DNA of 64,000 bases from contig CAJHZI010000513.1 in assembly GCA_905160935.1 (NCBI GenBank), positions 2,009,001 to 2,073,000 of the forward strand. Direction: 5' to 3'. The notes beneath the pieces are model-generated. The model searched no databases and had not been told where the DNA came from. It saw nothing but the letters and a program-made list of their open reading frames with translations. Made by a program: the position numbers and the translations under genes. The DNA is from Enchytraeus crypticus (taxonomy: Eukaryota > Annelida > Clitellata > Enchytraeida > Enchytraeidae). Shown here piece by piece: positions 50,701 to 62,300 of this stretch (position 1 is its first letter; the number at the start of each line of letters is the position of its first letter).

Positions 50701-51160
50701 GTTTTCAGCTATTTCAAACACAGAAAATAGTACAATGGATAATCCTACTGAAGGAAATAGCAACACAGAAAACGTCTCATCTTATTCTACTGAAGTTCGT
50801 GATTTTTCTTCTATTGCTGCCCTAGTAAATAATACCATGTATAATGGTACTGAAATAAATAGCAGTACAGAAAACCTTATTGTGGATAATACCATCTCTT
50901 TTTATTCCACTGAAGAACCATTTGTTTCAGCTAGTGCCGCTCAAGAGAATAGTACAGTATTTAGCAGTACTAGAGTAATTAACAATTCTGAAAACAATAT
51001 TATAGACAGTACCATTCCTTTTCATACAACTGAAGTTCGTGATTTTTCTGTTTCTGTCGCTCTAGAAAATAATACCATATATTATGGTACTGAAGTATAT
51101 GGCAATACAGAAAACGTCTCATCTTCTTCTACTAAAGTTCGTTTCCAGGAATTACTGCCC
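47733..51160 (+). CDS. Ly6/three-finger gene, exon 3: end of domain and mucin-like stalk
   Basis: Acceptor TTTTGTATCATTTAG|GAG in phase 1 joins exon 2; the earlier in-frame bases are intron, since no ATG precedes. The peptide completes the domain with RGCVK, KNQC and LCTCNTSKCDPPN. That brings the total to ten Cys (22, 25, 157, 167, 174, 203, 216, 245, 247, 252) in Ly6/uPAR order. After residue 256 it is Ser/Thr/Asn-rich and nearly Cys-free. Ten 10-residue repeats (GITTNSSIAK type, 48,508-48,810) are followed by 34-40-residue repeats (ENSTMYNGTEINSNTE type), packed with N-x-S/T sequons. This suggests a heavily glycosylated extracellular stalk. The frame stops at 51,161 because of an indel; the same repeats continue in the next frame. 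Confidence 0.75.
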
Positions 51161-52599
51161 TAGAAAATATTACCACATTTAAAGTTACTGAAGTAAATAT
51201 CAGTTCAGAAAACATTATTGTGGAAAATACTGTCTCATATTATTCTACTGAAGGTAGTACTGATCCAGATAATAATGCCATTAATGTCAGTACTGAAGTA
51301 AATAGCAATACAGAAGACGGTATTCCAGCTAATACCATCTCATTCAATTCTACTGAAGGACCAGTTGTTTCGGCTAGTGTCGCTCTAGAAAATGGTACCG
51401 AATTTAGCAGAACTAGAGCTTATAACAATTCTGAAGGCAATATTCTAGATAATACCATTTCATTTGATTCCACTGAAAGTCATATGTTTTCAGCTTTTGC
51501 AACCACAGAAAATGGTACAATGGATAATGCTACTGAAGTAAATATCAACACAGAAAACCTTACATCTTATTCTACTGAAATTCGTGATTTTTCTTCTATT
51601 GCTGCCCTAGTAAATAGTACCATGTATGACGGTACTGAATTAAATAGCAATACAGAAAGCGTTATTGTGGATAATACCGTCTCATTTTATTCTACTGAAG
51701 GACCGGTTGTTTCAGCTAGTGTCGCTGTAGAGAATAGTACAGTATTTAGCAATACTATAGTAAATAGCAATTCTGAAAACAATATTCCAGATAATATTGT
51801 TTCATTTCATACAACTGAAGTTCGCGATTTTTCAGTTTCTGTCGCTCTAGAAAATAATACCATATATTATAGTTCCGAAGTAAATAGCAATACAGAAATT
51901 GTCTCATCTTATTCTACTGAAGGTCGTGATCTTTCAGCTATTGACGTTCCAGAAAATATTACCATATTTAGTAGGGCTGAAGTAGATAAGTTAACTTATT
52001 TTACTGATGGACGCACTTTTTCATCGAATGTCTCTTTGGAAAATAGCACTACAGTTAGTAGAACTGAAGTAAATATCAATACTGAAAATAATAATACCAT
52101 GGCATTTTACTCTACTGAAGGACGTGCCACTACAAGTACTATTGCTAAAGATAATAATACCGTAACTGATATTTCTGAGGAAACTGGATCTTCAGAAGAT
52201 AATGTTCTTACTAGTGACACCGCAGTTTATTCAAAAGAGGAAGGTTTTACTTCAGCAGATGTTGCTGGAGAAAGTTATGATTTTCTGAATTTTACTGTAG
52301 GAACAAGCAATTCAGAAAACGATTTTCTAGATAATACCAGCGTAATTTATTCCACTGAAGGAAGTCCCACTACTAGTACTGTTGTTAGAGATAATTATAC
52401 GGTATCTGATATTTCTGAAGAGAATAGAAATTCAGAAGGCGATGGTCTTGCTACTATCACCCCAGTTTATTCAACAGCCGGAAGTATTATTTCAGGAGAT
52501 GTAGCAAGAGAAAGTCGTGATTTTCTTAATTCTGCTGAAGAAAGTAGTTACTCGGAAAATAATATTCCAGATAGTACGATCACAATTTTTATTCACTGA
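51148..52599 (+). CDS. Mucin-like stalk continued in shifted frame
   Basis: The repeats go on without a break from 51,136 in the next frame: ENSTVFSNTIVNSNSENN, STEGPVVSASVA and similar, about 480 codons to a stop at 52,597. Compared with neighbouring units, about 4 nt are missing near 51,140. That explains the shift by mutation or assembly error. Alternatively TTCGTTTCCAG|GAATTAC could be a splice acceptor at 51,149, but no good donor at a usual distance was found. Repeat order (A, B, C, D units) is the same before and after the break, so this is one gene. Confidence 0.65.
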   Translation, partial: GITALENITTFKVTEVNISSENIIVENTVSYYSTEGSTDPDNNAINVSTEVNSNTEDGIPANTISFNSTEGPVVSASVALENGTEFSRTRAYNNSEGNILDNTISFDSTESHMFSAFATTENGTMDNATEVNINTENLTSYSTEIRDFSSIAALVNSTMYDGTELNSNTESVIVDNTVSFYSTEGPVVSASVAVENSTVFSNTIVNSNSENNIPDNIVSFHTTEVRDFSVSVALENNTIYYSSEVNSNTEIVSSYSTEGRDLSAIDVPENITIFSRAEVDKLTYFTDGRTFSSNVSLENSTTVSRTEVNINTENNNTMAFYSTEGRATTSTIAKDNNTVTDISEETGSSEDNVLTSDTAVYSKEEGFTSADVAGESYDFLNFTVGTSNSENDFLDNTSVIYSTEGSPTTSTVVRDNYTVSDISEENRNSEGDGLATITPVYSTAGSIISGDVARESRDFLNSAEESSYSENNIPDSTITIFIH

Positions 52600-53704
52600 A
52601 ACAAGTATTGTTCAGCTAATGCTGCTATAGGCTAACAAGAAACACTTTGTAGGCACCGCTAGAAATACTGAATCAGAAAGATTTGTTCTGAAAATGATGT
52701 CTATGATGCTTTTGAGAATATGATAACAGAATCGGTGTTAGAGTTCTGCGACAACGCTGAGGCCACTATAAAAATGTTGATGTCAGATAATGTCATTTCA
52801 GACCGTGAAATCGAATTAGGGTTTACTACTTGTTGATTCGGAAAAGGCATTATTAAGGTGCTAGTGAAAAGAGCGATTCGAGACATGACTTTGATGAAAT
52901 AGCATTGAAGATAGTACCCACTGAAGGTAGCTCTGATTCGGGAAATGCCGTAGAGGATAATACACATCTGCAGCAAGCGTGATTCGAGAAATTACTTAAT
53001 AGAATGATGTGAAATCTATCTTACGTCAAAGTATAATGATTCAAAACTTGAGATTGAAGAAAATGCCTTCCTAGTCTTTTTACTAAAGGTAGCGGTATTT
53101 CTGCAAAAGATAGTTTTAGAATTGGTATCGGAGATAGTGCTTCTGCAGAAAAAAATAATTCATAAATGCGATTAGAAAATACTGTCGAATTTCATTCCAC
53201 TACTGAAACCGGGGATTCTGAAAACATTTCTCTAGAAATTGGTATCAAAGATGGTGTTCCTGCCGTCAAGAGTGGCTCAAGAAGTGACGATCAAGAAAAT
53301 ATTGTCCAATTTTATTTTACTATGGGCAGCGGTTGATTCTGGAATTGAAATTCTTGAAATATATGTTATAAAAATATATCTACAGGAAAGAAACATTCAG
53401 GAATTGAGATTATGAAGAAATAGTTCCATTTGAATTTTACTAAAGAAATCGACGATTCTTTAAGGACCATAGAAGACGTAGTATGAATGAAAAAACTGAA
53501 GGAATGTCCAAAAATACCTCTCAGAACAAAATTAGAATTTAATTTTACTAATGCCGATGATTCTGGAAATGATATTCTAGAATCTAAAAGTCTTACAAAT
53601 AATATCGCCGCTAATGGACTTCAGAAGTATTTTTCGAGATAAACTCTCCCGCAAATGCTAGTAAAGACTTAATCTTCAATAAATTCTGTATCAATCTCAT
53701 TGAG
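52600..53704 (+). pseudogene. Decayed stalk repeats
   Basis: Fragments of the same repeat vocabulary (TCCACTGAA, GAAAATATT, GGTAGCGG strings) recur, but the frame changes several times and stops are frequent. One open piece runs from about 52,692 to 52,833. This is either lost coding sequence now in an intron or 3' UTR, or damage to the whole gene. Confidence 0.55.
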
Positions 53705-53871
53705 AGGGAAGTGATGACGATAATTCTTCGACTGAGACCTACAACACTTCCCGTCGACAGAGGAGTGCAGAGTGCTGCCAACACCGAGGAGGACTCGCTT
53801 ATACTTGTTCTTCCCTTGTCCTGGCCTTCCTCATGGAAATTCTGGTCAGTATATTATCTCATTCATTCTGA
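53705..53871 (+). CDS. Possible last exon with hydrophobic tail
   Basis: After an acceptor-like TCAATCTCATTGAG, a phase-1 frame reads SDDDNSSTETYNTSRRQR, then SAECCQHRGGLAYTCSS, the hydrophobic LVLAFLMEILVSIL and SHSF-stop at 53,869-53,871. A Ser/Thr-rich linker with a C-terminal hydrophobic segment would suit a GPI-anchored or membrane Ly6 protein. A poly(A) signal follows at 54,147. The donor that would feed this exon is not identified, and a 70-codon frame overlaps it. Confidence is therefore low. Confidence 0.35.
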
Positions 53872-54146
53872 CTTCTTTTATACTGAACGCGTGTTCGGTG
53901 GTTTTGTTAAGCGGCTTTTATAGAGATATCGTGCTACGGTAAATTTGCTACTGACTATCATAGGGTTTCTTTCGTTGATGAACTGTTTGTTACCTGTAAT
54001 ATTGCTTATCGTAGTGGAAAATTACTGGTAATGCAAGTGACAAACACGGAAAATGTTCGAAGAAGTTAGTTGTAGAGGCGGGTTTAGCATTGTTTAGGCT
54101 TAGAACCCGTGACGGATATAAATTAGCCTTGGAAAAATATTTATGA

Positions 54147-54152
54147 AATAAA
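54147..54152 (+). terminator. Candidate poly(A) signal
   Basis: AATAAA about 275 nt after the hydrophobic-tail stop codon. It would end the Ly6-type transcript if that exon is real. Confidence 0.35.
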
Positions 54153-54199
54153 TATAAATCTAAAGGCATTTCATTGGAATTTGCTTGCTACATCGTTGA

Positions 54200-56229
54200 A
54201 CGGGTGAAAGTTACGGGATGAAATTAGAATAGTTAGTACCTTTGAAATGAAAGGACCCTGGCGAATATTGAAAATTACAAAAAAACGCGTCATAAATTTA
54301 ACTAAAAAGAGAATATGTATATTATACTATTTCTCTAAGAACGAAAATCTTTGTACGATTAAAAACAGTTAGTCATTTAGTTAAATTTTCTAAATACATT
54401 TCACTCTTTACTTGATAAGTGCTCAGTACGTTCATCCTAAATTGCCTGCAATGTAGCAAAAGTAGTTTATTCGGTGACATGGTAACTGCCCAGAAATTAC
54501 CGATGTTACAAATACGATGTTCTAATTGGAATACGCAAGTGCTCTTTTAATAGCCTATATTTGCTGTTTAACTTACGTATTTGTGAATGTTTCTATACTC
54601 CGCATGTTCTTAATGCTTATGTGATAAATAAATCCTATTTAATCGTCCTCTCCACCAACTGTAAAGGCTTTCCAATTCACAATTAATCTCGAGTATGATT
54701 TTAGCGTCAATTTTGATAAAGCCGCTGGACGAGGCCTATGACATAATCACTCCAGATCCGATCCTTTCCGTGTAGCATCATCTGCAGGTTTCAAAGAGCC
54801 TGTATAAACAAAATTACGAAGCATTTTCTTTAGTCTTTAGTTATTTTTCAATTAGACTTATGTAGACTTTGTTTCAAAAGTTTCATGAATATCAGAATGT
54901 TAAAGCTCTATACGTTGTCGTCAAATATAATAATTCATATTGTCTAAATGATTGTCCTTGGTAATATACTGTTATGTCATCTTACTGTATATTCACTTTT
55001 AATTTTACACATTTAAACTCTTTTGCCATTTAATATCAAATGTCCATGCTACCGATCTTGTGAATGTGATTGTCCAAGAAGTACATTCTGATTCTGATTA
55101 GTTGGCCTAAGATCGAAACAACGTATCAGAAATAGATCAGTAAAGTTTCGGACGTTCCTTGACGCCTACACATTGAGCTATCTAAATCCTAAAATAATGC
55201 TCAAAGTTCCACTGGAATTATACAAGACCTCTGCTAAGTTACCATCACTATATAATGTAGCTCTAATAGTCATGGAACCATAATATTAGTGTAATTAAGG
55301 TATTAAAGATTTTTTTGATTTTCCGTAATAAAAAATCATTCCGTGGAATTCTGAAACTGGAATGTCTATTGAACGTTGTATTTCAGTTTACTGCCGTGGC
55401 AATCGGTATTGCACTGGGGCTGACAGCACCTTAATGATATTAGGCGTGCGGCTATGTATTGGTTCATCTTCTTTAGAAAGGGTAAACAGTAACATTTCTA
55501 CTTCATTGATAATTTAATTTACCATTAAACAGGATTTCTAACCAGCACCTAAAGCAAGGCCAATTTCATTGCGAGTTGAATGTCTGATATTATTACTACT
55601 CTAACTTGTGTGTGTGGTTAACTAAATATCTAAAATGTAATAGTCAATTTTACACCATAGTATCAACTAAACATCAACATAACATATAATATATAACAAC
55701 AATTAGAGTGCCAAGTTCAATGACAACATCGAGCACTATTGAGACAAAATCAAGCCGGCGAGCAAAAAAAAGAAGGTCCAAAACACGGTGCACAATTCCA
55801 AAATCCAGAAAATAACAGAAATAACAGTATCAATCTACGCATTAATATTTTATAAAACCAATATAACCGCCTACAGATAATATAATACTTAAAGTAAGAT
55901 AGAACCCAAATTTATCTGCATATTCTCAATTAAGTTTGTCTTTTATAAATTTGGATCCAAGCACGTATTCTTATTCGTCGGTGTCTTTCATCTACTCACG
56001 TGCCATATCGTGTATCATGGAGCACTCCAGTGACCAATAATTCATTTTTTAACAGAGTTAATCTATACTGAGGAAATGACTTTGGAAGGCTACTGAGGAG
56101 CTGAGTATCGATATTTGATTTTCATATCTGTGACCTGCGTGTTTTCAGAGTTGTATTTTGTCATACCTAGCAAGCTAAATATTGGTTGTTGCAACAGCGG
56201 TCTGAATTTACCAGAACAGCTACCAAGTT
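54200..56229. other. No recognisable feature
   Basis: AT-rich DNA. I searched it for first exons of the downstream Lys/Gln-rich gene and found none that I could support. Confidence 0.45.
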
Positions 56230-57520
56230 TCGTTAGTCTAATCCTTCTTCAAACTTAGGTAGCAGGAACAAGGGAAGAAAGCTAAGGGCTTATTTCAATC
56301 CCTCATCCTGATTACAACATCCAGCTTGTTTTTAAAACTATTCATTGACACCGCGTTCACAACTTCCTACTCAAAGAGTTCCAATCTATCAATCCCTATG
56401 AGAAAAATAAAACTTCCTAGTCTCCTCTAAACTAGGCTTAAACAACTGATAGCGATGACCTCTTAAACCTTCTTAGAGATTGAAAAATGTGTTGCTCTTA
56501 ATTCGGCAAGCCCGCATTAAATAAAACCTCTATAAGATAACTCTATTTCTCCTGGTTTCCAGGGTTGTCAGTTGAACTGTCTTTAGCCTCTTCTCATACT
56601 TAATACTTTGAATTCCCTAATAGTTTTTTAATGCTCTTCTTTGCATTCAATAAGTTGAATAGCCTTCTCTAGTGAGGTCTCAAACTGACAGACAATACTC
56701 CAGATGAGTTTAAATCAAAGATTTATACAATCTTAAAACATGCCCTTATCTCGACTTTTGAATGTTCTCTTTATTAGTCCTCAGGTCCTATTGGCTGCTT
56801 TAACAGCCACAGTTCATTGTCTCCTCACTTGAGGTCCTGTATATATATATTATCTCTAAATCCTTCTCCTCATTCCTACTACCTTCAATATCTTATTATT
56901 ACAACATATTCTTTATTAGGGTTATTTTTAGCAAACCTGAATTACCTTGCACTTGTCCTTCTTGATTCTAACCCCATTGTGGGACCACTTACTTCGCAAG
57001 CCAAGTCCGGAACCAATACTGGTCACTTTTTTGTTCTTTCATTCAAATTTTTCCAAATAGTTTTGTATCATCAGCAAACTTCAAGATCATATTAATATTT
57101 CTGTTGTTCTATATCGTGTTCTGACGATAAAAATAGGCCCCCCAACACTCACCTGCAGCACCCCCGAAGTTACCTCCACCAACCTGATTAGCCTCACCCG
57201 CGTAACCCTCTGCATCCTCCCCTTAACCAATCTTCTTATCCATTTGTACAATTTCCCATCTATCCGCAAGACTTAATTGTAAGTAGAAGTCTCTTGTGAG
57301 TGAATTATCAAAGCCTTTCTGAAATCCAAGTACACTGCATCAAGTCTCTTCCTCCTCTATCCCACTCGTCACTTTCTCTAAAAGTTAATTAAGTTAGTAA
57401 GATGACCTTTTACTAATGAATCCATGATGAAAGATGTTCTAAGATGTTGTATTTCTCCAATGACTTACTAACGCATCCCTTATTATACTCTCATGCTCTG
57501 TGCATAATTGTGGTGTAAGG
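56230..57520 (-). pseudogene. Decayed LINE reverse transcriptase
   Basis: Read on the minus strand from 57,520 down, RT motifs appear in order but in changing frames. DAVYLDFRKAFD comes first (motif A, near 57,310-57,345). GKLYKWIRRLVKGRMQRV and AEVTSGVLQ-like follow (57,140-57,260, degraded GVPQGS). MILKFADD comes next (catalytic box, near 57,080). Far downstream, LKTVQLTTLETRRNR-like and GHRYQLFKP with a FYFSHR-like motif (56,340-56,580) form the typical LINE C-terminus. Multiple indels and stops make it dead. CR1/Jockey-like. Confidence 0.8.
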
Positions 57521-57996
57521 CTCCCCGGTCTATACATTTACATTATTCGGGTCATTTGCCGATTGAACTAAGATTGCAAATAGGAATTTATTTTTTTGAG
57601 GAAATTGTGTCTTTCTGATACTACTTGTAAATACTTTAATTGTTTTAATGGAGAGTCGTTGCCATTGATAAGCATAAATACTGCTTCAACATTATAATCA
57701 GGCCTATAACTGTACCTTCCCCAGGGATCTTACGTTTTGAGATTTGACTTTTAGAGTCATTATGCGAAACTACTTTGAACGTTCGCTAGAAATCAATTAA
57801 GGTTTATTTCTTATTTTTAGTTTTATGTGAGGAGTGTTGCTTGCGTCGTAAATTTTTTCAGCACTACTTGTGTGTTTACTTTTATGTTGTATTGAATTTG
57901 TTTTTTTTTTGTCTTGCTATCTGAGTGGTGAAATGAAAGCTAATATATATATTATACATACATATATATATATATACATGTCTATATATATATATA

Positions 57997-58035
<39 letters not shown>

Positions 58036-58307
58036 ACCGTACATGTGTTCCGAGGTTAACTCTCATTTCCCCTAGTAAATGAGTATTACATTGGACATCT
58101 TCCATTGAATTAGATTAGGTCAGGACGTTCCAATCATTGTCAAACTAATCTAATCATCCAAATATTTGATAACTTGATCATAGGCCTATATATATATATA
58201 TATTATATATATATTATATAAATAGTATATATAGTATATATATACATGGATATACTTGTAATATACATATTTATTGTATATATAGACGACATCTATATAT
58301 GCTATCT
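57521..58307. repeat. AT-rich block with (TA)n
   Basis: TA runs at 57,940-58,032 and short ones near 58,185-58,240. No gene was seen. Confidence 0.6.
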
Positions 58308-58500
58308 AAACTGAGGAAGGCAACGAGAAACCATCTCAGAAGCCACCATTTTTCTTCAGCTATAGGCTCAAGGTGGATAGGCATAGACTGTGTGAAGGAT
58401 TAATTTTTTGATCTAAGGAGTGCTCTTATGGATCGAGAAAGCAGACTTTAAAGTTAAGTATGAACTGTACCTTGAACCTGCCACTTGCAGTTAACTGAAG
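58308..58500 (+). mobile_element. Retroelement 3' end, plus copy
   Basis: About 190 bp from ACTGAGGAAGGCAACGAG to TGTACCTTGAACCTGCCA. It aligns as the reverse complement of 58,741-58,936. Confidence 0.65.
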
Positions 58501-58740
58501 ATATATGTAAATATATGTATATATACTATATCTATATATATATATATACGTGTATATATATATATAACGTGTATTATACATTATTATATGTATATATATA
58601 CATGTATATTCATTATATATATATATTATATTATATATCTATTATATATATATTATATATATAATATATTATAGTATATTATATATAATTAATAAATATA
58701 TATAGTAGATATAATAATATAGATCTTCTTCTTCTTCATG

Positions 58741-58936
58741 CCAAAAAACAACTGGCCAAGGGCAGGTTCAAGGTACATATTCATACTCAAAATCTGTCTT
58801 CTCGCTCCATAAGAGCACTCTTAGATTAACAAGTTAATCCCTCACAAAGTCTATGCTTGATCCCTTAACTTATGTAGTCTATAGCTTGGGAAAATATGGT
58901 TTCTGATGGTGTTTCCCCGATGCCTTCCTCAATAGA
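58741..58936 (-). mobile_element. Retroelement 3' end, minus copy
   Basis: On the minus strand: GAGGAAGGCATCGGGGAAAC, AGAGTGCTCTTATGGAGCGA, ATGTACCTTGAACCTGCC, then a (GAA)n tail at 58,728-58,738. The tail and the shared YVPWTCQ-like 3' end tie it to the LINE family at 45,883. Together with 58,308-58,500 it forms an inverted pair around a TA-rich spacer. Confidence 0.65.
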
Positions 58937-59169
58937 ATACATCAATTAACCAATAACACTTGGCTAACACGTTAGTAATCAATCCCCAATCAAAAACGGT
59001 CAATCCGTAGATGCATTTGAACTTCCAAGCGATCTTGTGTCCGTACCCATCCCAAAATACATATATATATATATATATATACTATAATTATTAAAGTATA
59101 TAATATTATTTAGCATATAAATTTATACGAGTTATTTATTTTATAATTCGTACCAAGTCTCCTATATTA

Positions 59170-59171
59170 TA

Positions 59172-59243
<72 letters not shown>
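59170..59243. repeat. (TA)n microsatellite
   Basis: Long TA run ending about 95 bp before the giant exon. Confidence 0.95.
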
Positions 59244-59246
<3 letters not shown>

Positions 59247-59337
59247 AGATTAATTAACTTAAACAGTTTTTCTCGCTGGATCCATAGCTAGCTGATAGTT
59301 ATAGATAAAACTGACCTGGATATTTTTGTTCACGCAG

Positions 59338-62300
59338 GAAACATCAACAATGGTGATGGCAACCAAGTTATTCCGCTGGCTCCAATTCTAGGTGGAGAAA
59401 ATGGAGAAGGTCACTATGTGCCTTCCACGGAATATATCCATGAAAACTCAACAATGTTTTCATATACACAACCGCAACATCAGTGGTATACAAACTGTTA
59501 TACTTTGGGTTTTCAGTTTGTCCCCTTGGTGTTATATCCTCAAACAAACACAGTATCTTATCAGTTATATAATGAAGATTTGTATACTGAAAGTGCTAGG
59601 GCTTTATCGGTTGAGCAAAATCAACCGACTTGTCGGGATAGCAAGTTTCAAAAGATACCAGGAGTTGGTTATCCTACAAACAAAATGACATTGACTCTCG
59701 ATTCAGGAAAACAAAAAATTACAAATGATTATGAAAAAGACGTCAGTAAAACTGAAATTCCACTTGAAAAATGTCTTTCAAGCAAATCAGGAGCGCCGTT
59801 TGCAATCATTAACCAAGAATATTCGACTCCGCATTTATCTCAATTACTTAAAGCTTCCTTGAGCAATGAAGTGGGCCTAGATAAGCCTGGTCGTTTTTCA
59901 AAAGGCAATGGAAATAGTTGTAAGGCTACTTCAATAAACTTAATCAAACCAGACAACCAAACTCTAAGAAAAGCTAGCTTACAGGAAACTAATTTGCCAC
60001 ATCCACGTCTAGAAGCAGACATACCGATGACTCGTGAACGTTTAAGAATGAATAAAATAAAGAAAGATTGCAAAACTCAAGCCAAGGGAGTTAAGTTAAC
60101 TAAAGCTTTGACTCAAGGCAATTTGTTAGCTGGAACAGAATGTAAGGTACAAAGGAAGAAGCAGAAGAAAATGCAAACACAATTACAAAATGGAAATCAC
60201 GATACAGCATATGATAACACACCAAAAATGTCTCAAAATGTAGCAATGAATAATTCGCAACATAATGAACAAGCTAAACTGGATAATAAAGCGAGGCAAA
60301 AACATGACAAACCTCCAAATGTAATAAAGGATAAATCTCGAAATAAAAAAAGAGAAAAACCTTCATCTAGAGTTCAAGCCAAGGCAAGTGACGAAACTCT
60401 AGAGAAACCACAGAAAGTAATAATATTTAAACCTGAAAAGAAAGCCGAAGTAACGTCACTGGGTGAAATAAAAGCCTTGACACAAATTAAGGCGGAACCG
60501 AAACTCAAGCCACGCAGCAAAATGAAATCCAAACCGCAAAAGAATCTCAAGTCAACAAATATAGCAAAAACCGAGATTCAACATAACTATCAAATAATAT
60601 CTCAAGAGAGAGTTCATGATACAATTGATTATAGTGTACAAAAGGAGCCTGAAGATAGCCATCATATAAAGTCTCTGGAGAATGAAAAGGATTTGAATTA
60701 CGATACTGTTATCGAAAAGCCAGCAGATATTAATGCATTGAAGTCAAAGAGGAATGTGGAAAGAGTGAAAGAGGAAGTAAAATATGGGATTGATGAGCCA
60801 CTGTTTAAAGTACAAGATGATGCGCAAGAAGAAATGCAAGAAAAATTGCAATATGAAGTAACAAAAGATTCTCAGAATAAAGTCCAAAAAAAGCCAAAAA
60901 CTAAATTACAAAACAAAACAAAGGATTTACTGCCTGCAAAGCCATTGCATAAAGTCCAAAATAATATGAAATCCAAAACATGTGGAATAGAGCCATCAAA
61001 GCCTCGACATAAATTACAAAAAGATCTATATGAAAATGCGCAATCCAAATCACAAAACATAACACCAGCAAAACCCATAAAAGAAAACACACAAGTGCAA
61101 GAAGATTTTCTGGATAACGGTACAGCCGGAACCCAAATTAATAACAAGTCAAAGCTGCAACATACAGCACTAGAAAATTCAGATGATAGAATTCAAGACA
61201 AACTAAAAAGCCACATTCAAGTAATGTCGCAGCATCAAGCACTTGAATCCCCTCAGGATGAAGCACGAAACAGTGGATCAGATATATTTCCAACAAAGCC
61301 GCAAAATAAAGGACAAGATATACAGCAAGATAAAATGCAAGACACCACTAAATATACAATGAAAGCAAAGCCACTTCAAAAAGCACGAAGTAAGCGGGAA
61401 GATAAATTTCAAACCAAAACAAATCATACATTGCAAGTAAAGTCGGATCATAAAGTACAAAAAGATAGAAAGCAGAAAGTGTGTGCCAAAGAACACAATA
61501 TGGTGATTGCAAAACGACAACAAAAAGTACAAGAAAAACCAATAGATGAAGTACAAGATAAAACCAAAGAGAAATTTCTGACAGAGTTAAAGGAGAAGTT
61601 TAATGCAAGGCCACTACATAATGTACAACAGCAGTCTCAAGTTAAATTACAAGATAACGCACAAATTAAAACGCAAGAATATTCACAGCGTAAAGTTAAA
61701 GAAAAGAAGAAGGATAAAGTTCAAATAAAGCCGCCTCGACACAATGAAACAAAAAATGTACAAAATAATGTACGTGACAACACTCAGCACATAAAGCCAG
61801 TTAAATCAATATCGTGTGTACAGAAAGAACCGCAAGGTAAAGTGCATGCCAAACCACTAGAAAAAGTGCAAATAAAAGCAAAACTAAAAGCGAAAAACAA
61901 TAAGGCAGGTATATTCCCAGCAAAGCCGCAGTATATAATAGCAGAAAAGCCCCGAGATGAAATCCAAGCTATAACACAAGACAAATTGCCAGTAAAGATA
62001 CAACTTGAAGCACAAGATGAGGAACAAAACAAAATGCAAAACCAGATTGAAAACATCATGCCATCTAAGCCTATTCATAAAATGCAAGCAAAGCCAGAAG
62101 CTCAAGTGCAAATTAAAACACAGAATATAGTGCCAGCAAAGCTAAAACCTACAGTACAAGAAAATTCACAAAATAAATGGCTTGACAAGGTACAAGACAA
62201 AGTCCTAGATGCAGCTGAAGTTAAAACGCCTGCAAACCAACTACTTGAAGGACAAAAGAAAACGCATGATAAAGTGCCAACCAAAACCGAAGGTGAAATG

